This document shows positions 1 to 8,259 of a stretch of DNA of 64,000 nucleotides, in pieces; within the stretch, counting starts at the first letter, position 1, and each line of letters starts with the position of its first letter. The notes below the pieces were generated by a model, which was not told where the DNA came from, did no database searches, and saw nothing but the letters and a program-made list of their open reading frames with translations. The stretch comes from JAMXLO01 sp963726125 (GTDB lineage Bacteria > Pseudomonadota > Alphaproteobacteria > Acetobacterales > Acetobacteraceae), in NCBI GenBank assembly GCA_963726125.1, contig CAVSBG010000002.1, positions 496,001 through 560,000 on the forward strand, written 5' to 3'. A program made the position numbers and the translations under genes.

Positions 1-1066
1 CACCAGCAGCTTCGCCCAGGATGGCGGTTGCCGTCATAAGCGTGCTGCTGCCCGAAACGTCGATCGAGCCGGTGCCCTCGGGTCCATTCTGCCCGATGAT
101 GAGATCGGCGAAGGACACGGTTGAGCCAGCATCGATCGTTGCGTTGCCAGTGCCGTCCAGTCCCACCGTCAGGGTAGCGCCGTTCCAGGTCGAGTCATTG
201 AGCGTCACGTCGCCGGTCGCTGCAGCGGCTTCGCCCAGGATGGCGAAATCGCTGCCAAACTGGCTGCCGCCAGAGATATCGATAGAGTCGCTGCCGTCAA
301 CGGCTCCCACAACGACATTGAGGAGTGCCACGGTCGAGCCGGCCTCGATCGTCGCGTTGCCGGTGCCGGACTGGCCGACTGTCAGGTCACTGCCGCCCCA
401 GATCGAGTTGCTAAGGCTGAGGTTGCCGGTCGAGCCCGCGTTCTGTCCCAGGATGGCGGTCGCGCTGAAGAATGCGGGGGTGTCGGAGATATCCACCGAG
501 CCATCGCCCGAATCCCCGATGATCAGCACTCCGTCGGCGGCTCCCGGGGCTGACTGCGCCACCTCGAAACCGAAGGCCGCGTCGACCGTGACCGTGCCGC
601 TCGAGCCCTCATCGATGCCCACGATCATGCCCAGGTCGTCGAAGCCCGCGCCGGACTGGACCTCAAGCGAACCCCCAGTGGTCAGGCCGATGGCATCGAA
701 CGAGCCACGGTTCGCGAGGGTGCCGCTCGAGGCAACGATCACCGCGGCGTTCTCGTCGATGATCATCCCGCTCTGACCATCGATCCCGAAACCGTAATGG
801 CCCGAGCTGAAGGTGACCGAGGTCGCCGCGACGACCTGGAGCTCTTCGGCATCGCCCGTGGCATTGTTGGTGGTCACCGTGACCGAGGTGCCGTCGGAGC
901 CCGTGCCATCGAAAACCGCCACATCCCCCAAACCCTCGGGGATGCTTCCCGGCCCGGCAGTACCGTCGATCAGATCCCAGTTGCTCTTGGGCGGAGGGCC
1001 CGCGTCGGTAGCCCTCCAGTCCGAGCCGAGCTTGCCGTTCCAGCGGAAAGTGTTCGTGATGGCCAT
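1..1066 (-). CDS. Repetitive beta-helix surface protein, C-terminus beyond window
   Basis: The minus strand is open from an ATG at 1066, with a GGGGGGA ribosome-binding site just upstream, to the window edge, giving about 355 residues. The protein starts MAITNTFRWNG and then runs into irregular repeats rich in G, S, T, N and V. Recurring pieces are TAILGE.AG, L.NS.W.G, LTVG..GTGNATI and AGSTV. This pattern is typical of parallel beta-helix passenger regions of autotransporter-like or other secreted adhesins in alphaproteobacteria. No signal peptide is visible at the chosen start, so secretion might use a C-terminal signal or a type I route, which cannot be seen here. It lies 188 bp downstream of sucB on the same strand, where lpd is often found. 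The function is not known beyond a probable surface or secreted role. Confidence 0.75.
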   Translation of the reverse strand, partial: MAITNTFRWNGKLGSDWRATDAGPPPKSNWDLIDGTAGPGSIPEGLGDVAVFDGTGSDGTSVTVTTNNATGDAEELQVVAATSVTFSSGHYGFGIDGQSGMIIDENAAVIVASSGTLANRGSFDAIGLTTGGSLEVQSGAGFDDLGMIVGIDEGSSGTVTVDAAFGFEVAQSAPGAADGVLIIGDSGDGSVDISDTPAFFSATAILGQNAGSTGNLSLSNSIWGGSDLTVGQSGTGNATIEAGSTVALLNVVVGAVDGSDSIDISGGSQFGSDFAILGEAAAATGDVTLNDSTWNGATLTVGLDGTGNATIDAGSTVSFADLIIGQNGPEGTGSIDVSGSSTLMTATAILGEAAG

Positions 1067-1254
1067 GCGGTCCCCCCCGACTCCGGGTGTCATCCCCGAT
1101 GCCAGCCCGCCGCTGTTCGGCGGTACCCACACAGCTTGACCTATCACGAACGCCTTTGGGTCGACGCTCACGTCATTGTTATATCGATCAGGAAAAACCC
1201 GGCAGCCGGGTCAGGCGCGACAAGATCGGCGAAGTCGTTGCCGGAGCGCTCGCG

Positions 1255-2568
1255 CTACAGCCCCAGCAACAACCGGCGCGGATCCTCCACGCCCTCTTTC
1301 ACCCGCACCAGGAAGCTCACCGCCTCGCTGCCATCGACAATGCGGTGGTCGTAGCTCAGCGCGAGGTACATCATCGGTCGCGCCTCGATCTTCCCCGCCA
1401 CCACCATCGGTCGTTGCTGGATCTTGTGCATCCCCAGGATGCCGGACTGCGGCGGGTTCAGTATCGGCGTCGACATCAGCGAGCCATACACGCCGCCGTT
1501 GGTGATGCTGAACGTACCGCCAGTCAGTTCGTCCAGCTTCAGTCCACCGTCCCGCGCGCGGCGGCCAAAGTCCGCGATCGCACGTTCGATTTCCGCGAAA
1601 CTCATCGCATCCACGTCGCGGATCACCGGCACCACCAGACCCGCCGCGCCACCAACGGCGATGCCCATGTGCACGAAGTTCTTATAGACGATGTCGCCGC
1701 CATCGATCTCGGCGTTGACTGCGGGGAACGCCTTCAACGCGGCCACGCACGCCTTCACGAAGAACGACATGAAGCCGAGGCGCACGCCGCTGTGCTTCTT
1801 CTCGAACGCCTCCCGATACTCGCTGCGCAGTGCCATCACCGCCGTCATGTCCACCTCGTTGAAGGTGGTCAGCATGGCGGCGGTGTTCTGTGCCTCCTTC
1901 AGCCGCGCGGCGATGGTGCGGCGCAGGCGCGTCATGCGGACGCGTTCCTCGCGCGGCTCTGTCTCGCGCGCGGGCTTCGCAGCGGGAGGCGGCACAGCAG
2001 CGGGGGCGGGACGGTTCAGGAACGCCAGCACGTCGCCCTTGGTGATGCGGCCGTCCTTACCGGTGCCGGCGCCAACATCCGCCTCGCGGAGGTGCTGCTC
2101 CTCGATCAGCTTGGCAGCGGCTGGCAGCGGCGCGTGCGCGGCGACATCGGCCGGCGGTGTCGCCGGCCGAGCGACCGGACCGCGCGCCGTAACCGGCGCA
2201 TTCACCCCGGCCTGCGGCATCGCTGCTGGACGGGGGGTCGGTGAGCTCGCTGGGGAAGGGGAACGAGCCGCTGGCGCCACCCCCGCCAAGCCCCTCCCCC
2301 GCTCTGCGGGGGAGGCAAGGGAGGGGGTGCCGCCAGCCTCCAGCATGCCAAGCAGGGCGCCAACAGGCACCTCGCTGCCCTCCGGCGCACTGATCGAGCT
2401 CAACACGCCGGCCGCTGGGGCGTTCACCTCCACCGTCACCTTGTCGGTTTCCAGCTCCACCAGCGGTTCATCGAGCGCAACAGCCTCGCCAGCCTGCTTC
2501 AGCCAGCGTGCGACGGTGGCGGAGGTGACGCTTTCGCCCAGCGTCGGAACCGTGATCTCGGTCGCCAT
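1255..2568 (-). CDS. sucB: Dihydrolipoyllysine succinyltransferase, E2 of 2-oxoglutarate dehydrogenase
   Basis: E2 component of the cytoplasmic 2-oxoglutarate dehydrogenase complex (TCA cycle); it transfers succinyl groups to CoA. The 437-residue protein has an N-terminal lipoyl domain with the lipoylated lysine in ETDKV (about residue 43). A Pro/Ala linker follows, then a peripheral-subunit-binding domain (about 150-190) and the catalytic domain ending with LSYDHRIVDG, which holds the His and Asp of the active site. The ATG at 2568 overlaps the sucA stop as TGATG; a GTG one codon upstream is also possible. It is translationally coupled to sucA. Oddly, the first linker contains a translated REP palindrome (2280-2330), giving the stretch SLASPAERGRGLAG. 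No lpd (E3) follows within the window. Confidence 0.97.
   Translation of the reverse strand: MATEITVPTLGESVTSATVARWLKQAGEAVALDEPLVELETDKVTVEVNAPAAGVLSSISAPEGSEVPVGALLGMLEAGGTPSLASPAERGRGLAGVAPAARSPSPASSPTPRPAAMPQAGVNAPVTARGPVARPATPPADVAAHAPLPAAAKLIEEQHLREADVGAGTGKDGRITKGDVLAFLNRPAPAAVPPPAAKPARETEPREERVRMTRLRRTIAARLKEAQNTAAMLTTFNEVDMTAVMALRSEYREAFEKKHSGVRLGFMSFFVKACVAALKAFPAVNAEIDGGDIVYKNFVHMGIAVGGAAGLVVPVIRDVDAMSFAEIERAIADFGRRARDGGLKLDELTGGTFSITNGGVYGSLMSTPILNPPQSGILGMHKIQQRPMVVAGKIEARPMMYLALSYDHRIVDGSEAVSFLVRVKEGVEDPRRLLLGL
2280..2330. repeat. REP-type GC palindrome inside the sucB linker
   Basis: CCCCTCCCCCGCTCTGCGGG followed by GGAGGCAAGGGAGGGGG matches the intergenic REP family seen at 8195, 12992, 21936, 33599 and 49752. 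Here it is in frame within the sucB linker. Confidence 0.8.
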
Positions 2569-5462
2569 CACGCCGTCCCCAGCGCACTGGCTACCAACGC
2601 TGCCTGCTGCGCCGCATGCGCGCGAGCCGACCCGGTAGCAGGACTAGCCGCCGCCTCGCGCCCGACATAGCGCGGACGTTTCGCCGCCCCATCCAGCCCG
2701 GCCAGCACCTTCTCCAATCGCCGATCGACGTAGTTCCAGGCACCCATGTTTTCAGGCTCCTCCTGGCACCACACCAGTTCGGCGTTTCGATACGCACCCA
2801 GCTCCCGCGCCAATGTCTTCTCAGGCAACGGATAGAGCTGCTCCAGCCGCAGGATGGCAACGTCGCTGATCGTCTTCTCGCGCCGCTCAGCCAGCAGGTC
2901 GTAGTACACCTTGCCGCTGCACAGCACCACGCGCCGCACCGCATCCGGCGTGGCGATCACGTCGATCTCCGGGACGACGAAGCGGAACGCGGTGCCCTCA
3001 CCCATCTCCGCCAGCGCAGACACCGCCAGCTTGTGTCGCAGCAGCGACTTCGGCGTGAAGATCACCAGTGGCTTGCGGAAGTTGCGCTTCAATTGACGCC
3101 GCAACACATGGAAGTAATTCGCCGGTGTGGTCAGGTTCGCAACACACATGTTGCGCTCGGCACACAACTGTAGATACCGCTCGATGCGCGCCGAGGAGTG
3201 TTCCGGCCCCTGCCCTTCATAGCCGTGCGGCAGCAACAGCGTCAGGCCCGACATACGCAGCCACTTGCTCTCGCCGCTTGCCAGGAACTGATCGATGATC
3301 ACCTGAGCGCCATTGGCGAAGTCACCAAACTGCGCCTCCCACAGCACCAGAGTGCGCGGATCAGCCAGCGTGTAGCCGTATTCAAACCCCAGCACGCCCG
3401 CTTCGGAAAGCAGCGAGTTGTAGATCTCGATCCGCGCCTGGTCGCGCGCGATATTGTTCAGCGGCACATATTCGTTCTGGTTCTCCTGGTCGACCAGCAC
3501 CGCGTGGCGCTGGCTGAACGTGCCGCGCTGGCTATCCTCGCCCGACAACCGCACGCGGTGGCCTTCCAGCAGCAGCGAGCCGAACGCCAGCGCCTCGCCG
3601 GTGGCCCAGTCGATCCCTTGCCCCGACTCCAGCATCTCCCGCTTCGCTTCGAGCTGGCGGCGGATGCGGGGATGCACCTCGAAACCCGCAGGCACACTGG
3701 TCAGGGCAGTACCGATCCGCTTTAGCGTCTCGGCCGTCACCGCGGTAGCATGCTCGATGCGTTCGGCTTCCGGGTCGGGCTGCGACATGCCGGACCAATG
3801 GCCTTCCAGCCAGTCCGCCTTGTTCGGCTTGTACGACTTGCCCGCGGCGTTGGCCGCTTCCAGCGTCTGCGCAAACTCGTCCCACATCGCCTGTGACTCG
3901 GCTGCGCTGATTACGCCTTCCACCGCCAGCCGTTCGGCGTACAGAGTGCGCGTGGTGCGCGTCTTGTCGATCGCGCGATACATCAGCGGCTGGGTAAACG
4001 CCGGTTCATCGGTCTCGTTGTGGCCGTGACGCCGATAACAGACGATGTCGAGCACAATGTCGCACGCGAACCGCATGCGGAACTCGGCCGCCATGCGCGC
4101 GCAGAACACCACCGCCTCGGCGTCATCGCCGTTCACGTGCAGGATCGGCGCCTGGATCGACTTCGCCACATCGGTGCAATAGAGGCCGGAATAAGCGTGC
4201 GCCGGCACGGTGGTGAAGCCAATCTGGTTGTTCACGATCAGATGGACCGTGCCGCCGGTGCGGTAGCCGATGAGCTGGCTCATGGCGAGCGTCTCGTACA
4301 CCAGCCCCTGCCCGGCGAACGCCGCATCGCCGTGCATCAGGATCGCCATCACCGACGAACGGCGCTGCGTGTCCCCCGCCTCATCCTGGCGCGCCCGCAC
4401 CTTGCCGATCACCACGGGATCGACCGCCTCCAGGTGCGACGGATTGGGCTGCAGCGACAGATGCACGCTGTGCCCCGCCACATCGATGTCGGTCGACGTG
4501 CCAAGGTGGTACTTCACGTCGCCCGAACCCTGCACGTCGTCCGGCTTGAAGCTCTCGCCGCCGAACTCCGAGAACACCGCGGTCAGCGGCTTCTTCACGA
4601 TATTGACCAGCGTGTTCAGCCGCCCGCGATGCGGCATGCCGATGGCGATCTCCGATACGCCGGCGGACGCCACCGTCTCGATGATGGCGTGGATCGCCGG
4701 GATGGTGACCTCGCCGCCCTCCAGGCCGAACCGCTTGGTGGTGACGTAGCGCTTCTGGCAGAACGCCTCGAAGCCCTCCGCCTCGGTCAGCTGGGTCAGG
4801 ATGCTGCGCTTGGCCGTGGCGTCGAACGCGGTCCGCCAGGGCGCGCCTTCCACCTTGCGCTGGATCCAGGCCTTCTGCTCCGGGTCCTGGATGTGCATGA
4901 ACTCGACGCCGATGGAGCCGCAGTAGGTCTCGCGCAGGATGGTCTGGATTTCCCGCAGCGTCGCAGTCTCGCGCCCCAGCACGTTGTCGATGAAGATCGG
5001 CTTGTCGAGGTCGTTATCAGTGAAACCATACGACCGCGGGTCCAACTCCGCGTGGGGTGGCGGGATTTGCAGGCCGAGCGGGTCGAGCCGCGCCTCCAGA
5101 TGGCCGCGCACGCGGTAGGAGCGGATCAGCATCAGCGCGCGCAGGCTGGCGATGGTGGCCGCGCGCATCTGCTCGCCGGAGAGCGAGGCGGGGGCCAGCC
5201 ACCGGGCAATGGGCGCGGACGGCGCCGAGGCGACCGCAGCAGGCAGCGCGGTGTCGTCTTCCTCGGCGCGATGGTGAGGCGCCCAGGAGGCACCTGTCGC
5301 TTCCTCCAGCACTGCCCTTGCGTCGTCGTTCAGCGCGCCGAACAGCTCGGCGAACGTGGGATCGACCGAGTGCGGGTTGACCGCCCAGCGGGCGTATTGC
5401 TCGCCCAGGAATGCGGCGTTCGCGCCGCTGAAGGCGGAGGCCAGGATGTCCACGCCAGCCAT
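2568..5462 (-). CDS. sucA: 2-oxoglutarate dehydrogenase E1 component
   Basis: Thiamine-diphosphate-dependent E1 subunit that decarboxylates 2-oxoglutarate and passes succinyl to the lipoyl arm of SucB. From the ATG at 5462 it is 964 residues, normal for the family. An N-terminal E2-contact segment includes YARWAVNPHSVDPTF. The ThDP domain holds GMPHRGRLN, HGDAAFAGQG and VNNQIGFTT. The transketolase-like pyrimidine and C-terminal domains hold LLPHGYEGQGPEHSSAR and CQEEPENMGAW. I chose 5462 over an in-frame start at 5504 because GAGGA precedes it and the shorter N-terminus begins MAGVDILASAFSG. It is first in a sucA-sucB operon; the divergent upstream gap (5463-5704) must hold the promoter. Confidence 0.97.
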   Translation of the reverse strand: MAGVDILASAFSGANAAFLGEQYARWAVNPHSVDPTFAELFGALNDDARAVLEEATGASWAPHHRAEEDDTALPAAVASAPSAPIARWLAPASLSGEQMRAATIASLRALMLIRSYRVRGHLEARLDPLGLQIPPPHAELDPRSYGFTDNDLDKPIFIDNVLGRETATLREIQTILRETYCGSIGVEFMHIQDPEQKAWIQRKVEGAPWRTAFDATAKRSILTQLTEAEGFEAFCQKRYVTTKRFGLEGGEVTIPAIHAIIETVASAGVSEIAIGMPHRGRLNTLVNIVKKPLTAVFSEFGGESFKPDDVQGSGDVKYHLGTSTDIDVAGHSVHLSLQPNPSHLEAVDPVVIGKVRARQDEAGDTQRRSSVMAILMHGDAAFAGQGLVYETLAMSQLIGYRTGGTVHLIVNNQIGFTTVPAHAYSGLYCTDVAKSIQAPILHVNGDDAEAVVFCARMAAEFRMRFACDIVLDIVCYRRHGHNETDEPAFTQPLMYRAIDKTRTTRTLYAERLAVEGVISAAESQAMWDEFAQTLEAANAAGKSYKPNKADWLEGHWSGMSQPDPEAERIEHATAVTAETLKRIGTALTSVPAGFEVHPRIRRQLEAKREMLESGQGIDWATGEALAFGSLLLEGHRVRLSGEDSQRGTFSQRHAVLVDQENQNEYVPLNNIARDQARIEIYNSLLSEAGVLGFEYGYTLADPRTLVLWEAQFGDFANGAQVIIDQFLASGESKWLRMSGLTLLLPHGYEGQGPEHSSARIERYLQLCAERNMCVANLTTPANYFHVLRRQLKRNFRKPLVIFTPKSLLRHKLAVSALAEMGEGTAFRFVVPEIDVIATPDAVRRVVLCSGKVYYDLLAERREKTISDVAILRLEQLYPLPEKTLARELGAYRNAELVWCQEEPENMGAWNYVDRRLEKVLAGLDGAAKRPRYVGREAAASPATGSARAHAAQQAALVASALGTA

Positions 5463-5704
5463 TACTTCCAGTTCCTCATCTGTGCCGGCGCGGCATAGAC
5501 GCACATGCCGGTTAACGGAACCCCTCTGGGAGCGGTCCGGGCCGGTTCGCGGTCATGTCACCCGATTGCTATGCCCGAAATGCGGTGGCGGCCGGGGTTT
5601 TCAAGCGAACGAGGGGCTGGGTCGTCTGGCAGGCATGAGGGGGTTACAATGCACCGCGTCCATTGCTATTTTCTTACCATCATACGATCGATGGGGCGAG
5701 TGTA

Positions 5705-5923
5705 ATGACAGCCATGGACACTGCCACTCTATCGGCGAAGTTCCAGATCTCGATACCGAAGGCAATCCGCGCTGCCCGGCACTGGCGAGCAGGGCAGGTT
5801 TTCGCCTTCATCCCCAAGGGTCAGGGCGTGTTGCTGGTGCCCGTGCCGCGGCGTGAAGACCTCGCCGGCATCGCCCGCGGCGCGAATCCTACGGGCTATC
5901 GCGACCGGACCGATCGGATCTGA
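5705..5923 (+). CDS. vapB: AbrB/MazE-type antitoxin (VapB)
   Basis: Small 72-residue DNA-binding antitoxin. Residues 5-45 (TATLSAKFQISIPKAIR ... GQVFAFIPKGQGVLLVPV) form the swapped-hairpin AbrB/SpoVT fold, and the acidic/basic tail would bind the toxin. An in-frame ATG exists at 5663, but the start at 5705 has GGGGCGAG upstream and puts the fold at the N-terminus as usual. Its TGA overlaps the vapC ATG by one base, so the pair is translationally coupled. Such pairs repress their own promoter, which would lie between here and sucA. Confidence 0.88.
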   Translation: MTAMDTATLSAKFQISIPKAIRAARHWRAGQVFAFIPKGQGVLLVPVPRREDLAGIARGANPTGYRDRTDRI

Positions 5924-6303
5924 TGCGCCTTGTCGACACGTCGGCCTGGGTCGAGTGGCTAACGGGGTCGGCGCTCGGCAAGACGCTAGAGCCGGAACTG
6001 CCCGAGCGTCAGGAATGGCTGGTGCCGACCATCGTGCAGTTCGAACTGGCCAAGTGGCTGGAACGCGAGCTCGACGAGAATCGGGCGGACGAGGTAATCG
6101 CGTTCACTGCTACCTGTATCGTCGCCGTCCTCGATACGGCAATTGCCTTGTCGGCGGTGGAGCTCTCCGCCAACCACAAGCTGGCGACGGCCGACGCTAT
6201 CGTCTACGCAACCGCCCTCGCCCATGGTGCCGACCTGCTGACGTGCGACCGGCATCTCGAGACGCTGTCCGGCGTCCGCTGCGTGCCGAAGCAACCAGGA
6301 TGA
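5923..6303 (+). CDS. vapC: PIN-domain ribonuclease toxin (VapC)
   Basis: 126-residue single-domain PIN RNase, the toxin of a type II toxin-antitoxin module. The metal-binding acidic residues are visible: D5 in VDTSAW, E in VQFELAKWLE (about residue 41), D in TADAIVYATAL (about 90) and D in LLTCDRHLE (about 108). The length and the VDTSAWVEW opening are typical of VapC. It is coupled to the AbrB-type antitoxin and looks intact, unlike the second vapBC copy at 45.5-46.1 kb. It is followed immediately by hairpin repeats. Confidence 0.9.
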   Translation: MRLVDTSAWVEWLTGSALGKTLEPELPERQEWLVPTIVQFELAKWLERELDENRADEVIAFTATCIVAVLDTAIALSAVELSANHKLATADAIVYATALAHGADLLTCDRHLETLSGVRCVPKQPG

Positions 6304-6308
6304 CAAAC

Positions 6309-6513
6309 CAGGGCAATCGGGTGAACTGGCGAAAAGCAAGCAAGGGTCCGCACGGAGGTCACGAGAAGGCAAAGCCACGAGGTGCCACTGAAAAGTCTAT
6401 AGCTGCTCCGCGCGGAGCAGCACATTTTGTTTCTCAGTGGCCCGTGGTGGCTTGAATCTCCAAGACCTCCGTGCGGAATCTTGCTTCCTGCTTGTTCACC
6501 CGATTGCGCTGGG
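6309..6513. repeat. Long imperfect hairpin element, copy 1
   Basis: Arms at about 6341-6391 and 6434-6485 are near-complementary, sharing CCGCACGGAGGTC and TGCCACTGA-type blocks. They surround the perfect 20-base palindrome GCTGCTCCGCGCGGAGCAGC at 6402-6421. The outer ends also pair (GCAATCGGGTGAAC on the left, GTTCACCCGATTGC on the right), like terminal inverted repeats. No coding sequence is carried. Confidence 0.75.
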
Positions 6514-6520
6514 TGAGAAA

Positions 6521-6827
6521 CCAGGCCAATCGCTTGAATTGCGTCGGCGTGCGATCGGATCGGTCAACCCCTGATCTTGCGTCGCTGCGAACGTGGAGGT
6601 GGGACGTCCCCAAGGTTTTCAGCACGGAGGAAAAAAGGAGGACGTCGAGGGCCACGGAGCAGAATGTACTGCGCTTCGCGCGAAGCGCTTTCAACCCTTA
6701 CTCCGTGGCCTCGACGTCCTCGCCTTCTTCCTCCGTGCTAAGATTCTTCCTGGCGTGCGGACGGCACATGTTTCCCCCGTTGTCCAAAGCAACGGCGGAT
6801 TCAAGCGATTGCCCCGGGTGAGAAACG
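6521..6827. repeat. Long hairpin element, copy 2, with terminal inverted repeats
   Basis: The ends are CAATCGCTTGAATTGCG on the left and GGATTCAAGCGATTG on the right, so CAATCGCTTGAAT is inverted at both ends. The interior is a hairpin with arms of the GAGGACGTCGAGG.CCACGGAG type around the perfect palindrome GCGCTTCGCGCGAAGCGC at 6671-6688. GGGTGAGAAAC occurs just outside the left end (about 6511) and again at the right end (about 6816), resembling a target duplication. An interrupted second copy lies at 18127-18845. It resembles a non-coding MITE. The 6828-7045 stretch after it holds nothing I recognise except upstream sequence of the transporter operon. Confidence 0.75.
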
Positions 6828-7045
6828 GGGAAAGATAGTTATTCCCACGTGGGTGTTGCAGCACTACGGCACAATCACAGCTGCGTAGTCTCAGCAATCC
6901 GACTGAAATTCATCTGAGTGACCATGCCACCGCTTCAGGTTCCCTGCGGCGACAATCCACCGACGTGTCTATTGCGACCCGATAAGATCCAAGCTCCAAT
7001 CAGCGATGGCTCGGACGCGCGCAGCAACCGACCGGGGAGGAAACC

Positions 7046-8104
7046 ATGATCCGCATTACCAGCCCGTCCTGGGTCAGGCATCGTGCCGTCGCAGGCCTGT
7101 TCGCAGCCGCCGCGCTGACTGTTCTCGCCGCCGGTCAGGCAGCCGCGCAGCGCCAACTCGTGATATACTGCGGCGTCGACGAGAAATGGTGCCGCGCGGT
7201 TTCCAATGCCTACCAGAAGGAAACCGGCGTCCAGGTCGACATGACCCGCATGAGCGCCGGCGAGGTCTACGCCCGGGTGCGCGCGGAGAAAGACAATCCG
7301 CATGGCGATGTCTGGTTCGGCGGCACCGGCGATCCGCATCTGCAAGCCGCAGATGAAGGGGTCACCGAACCGTACCAATCGCCAATGTTGCCAAAACTGC
7401 GCGACTGGGCGCAGCGGCAGGCGGAACTTTCGCACAATCGGACGGTGGGGCTTTACCTCGGTGCGCTCGGCTTCGGCTACAACACCGAGGACATGAAGAT
7501 ACGCAAACTGACCCCACCCGCGTGCTGGGCCGACCTGATCAAGCCCGAGTTCAAGGGTGAGGTGCAGATGGCGGATCCTAATTCATCCGGCACCGCGTGG
7601 ACTATGCTCGCCACGATCATTCAGCTCATGGGCGAGGATAAGGGGTTCGAATATCTCAAGGCACTGCACAAGAACATCAACGAATATACCAAGGCCGGAG
7701 CGGCGCCAGCGCTCGCGGCCGGTCAGGGCGAGACGCTCATCGGCATTGCCTTCCAGCACGACGTGATCGACGTCGCCAAACACAACAAGCCGGTAGCCGT
7801 GGTGTCGCCCTGCGAGGGCACCGGCTACGAGATCGGTTCGCTCAGCCTGATTGCAGGCGCCAAGCATATGGACGAGGCGAAGAAGTTCTACGACTGGGCG
7901 CTGACCTCGGATGCACAAAAGATCGCCGCGACAACCGGCAGTTATCAGATCCCGTCAAACCCAGACACACCGGTTCCCCCCGAGGCGCCTGATCTCTCGA
8001 AGATCAAGCTGATCGAATACGACTTTGCCAAATACGGTTCCTCAGCGACGCGCAAACGCCTGCTCGGCAAGTGGACCGACGAGGTGAAGAACGCGCCGAA
8101 ATAG
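7046..8104 (+). CDS. ABC transporter periplasmic substrate-binding protein, Fe(III)-type
   Basis: 352-residue periplasmic binding protein of the iron(III)/aminoethylphosphonate cluster. It has a cleavable signal peptide (hydrophobic core about residues 14-33, cut near AAAQ) followed by QLVIYCGVDEKWC, the usual beta-strand opening of this family. Other family pieces are DVWFGGTGDPHLQA, GALGFGYNTE, WADLIKPEFKG, DPNSSGTAWT and SSATRKRLLGKW. GGGGAGGAAACC precedes the ATG. It is first of three genes with permease and ATPase downstream. Binding-site residues cannot be read well enough to fix the ligand; ferric iron is most likely and phosphonate or another anion is the alternative. Confidence 0.9.
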   Translation: MIRITSPSWVRHRAVAGLFAAAALTVLAAGQAAAQRQLVIYCGVDEKWCRAVSNAYQKETGVQVDMTRMSAGEVYARVRAEKDNPHGDVWFGGTGDPHLQAADEGVTEPYQSPMLPKLRDWAQRQAELSHNRTVGLYLGALGFGYNTEDMKIRKLTPPACWADLIKPEFKGEVQMADPNSSGTAWTMLATIIQLMGEDKGFEYLKALHKNINEYTKAGAAPALAAGQGETLIGIAFQHDVIDVAKHNKPVAVVSPCEGTGYEIGSLSLIAGAKHMDEAKKFYDWALTSDAQKIAATTGSYQIPSNPDTPVPPEAPDLSKIKLIEYDFAKYGSSATRKRLLGKWTDEVKNAPK

Positions 8105-8194
8105 GGCCTTCAGGTGAAGCACCAGACAGCCCAGCCAGAAGAGCAAGAAGAGCCAGAAGAGCCAAAAGAGCTAGACGAGCCGGAAGAGCCAGCT

Positions 8195-8233
8195 CTCCCC
8201 CTCCCCTTGCGGGAGGGGGCCAGGGGGAGGGGG
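8195..8233. repeat. REP-type palindrome
   Basis: CTCCCCCTCCCCTTGCGGGA followed by GGGGGCCAGGGGGAGGGGG lies between the binding-protein and permease genes. It is preceded by a run of AAGAGCC-like short repeats (8141-8190). Confidence 0.75.
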
Positions 8234-8259
8234 CTGTGGCGCCCCTCCGCCCAAATTTG

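Noticed and set aside
21..776. 251-residue plus-strand ORF at the left edge
   Set aside because: The minus strand encodes the repetitive beta-helix protein with a good start site; the plus frame is its complement.
1087..2244. 385-residue plus-strand ORF
   Set aside because: Antisense to sucB; Arg/His-rich and featureless.
4020..5498. 492-residue plus-strand ORF
   Set aside because: It is antisense to sucA in the mirror frame; composition is His/Arg/Leu-rich with no family likeness, as expected of a GC-rich shadow.
8071..8259. N-terminal extension of the ABC permease
   Set aside because: It overlaps the binding-protein gene and translates an intergenic REP palindrome (SPPPLAGGGQGEG).
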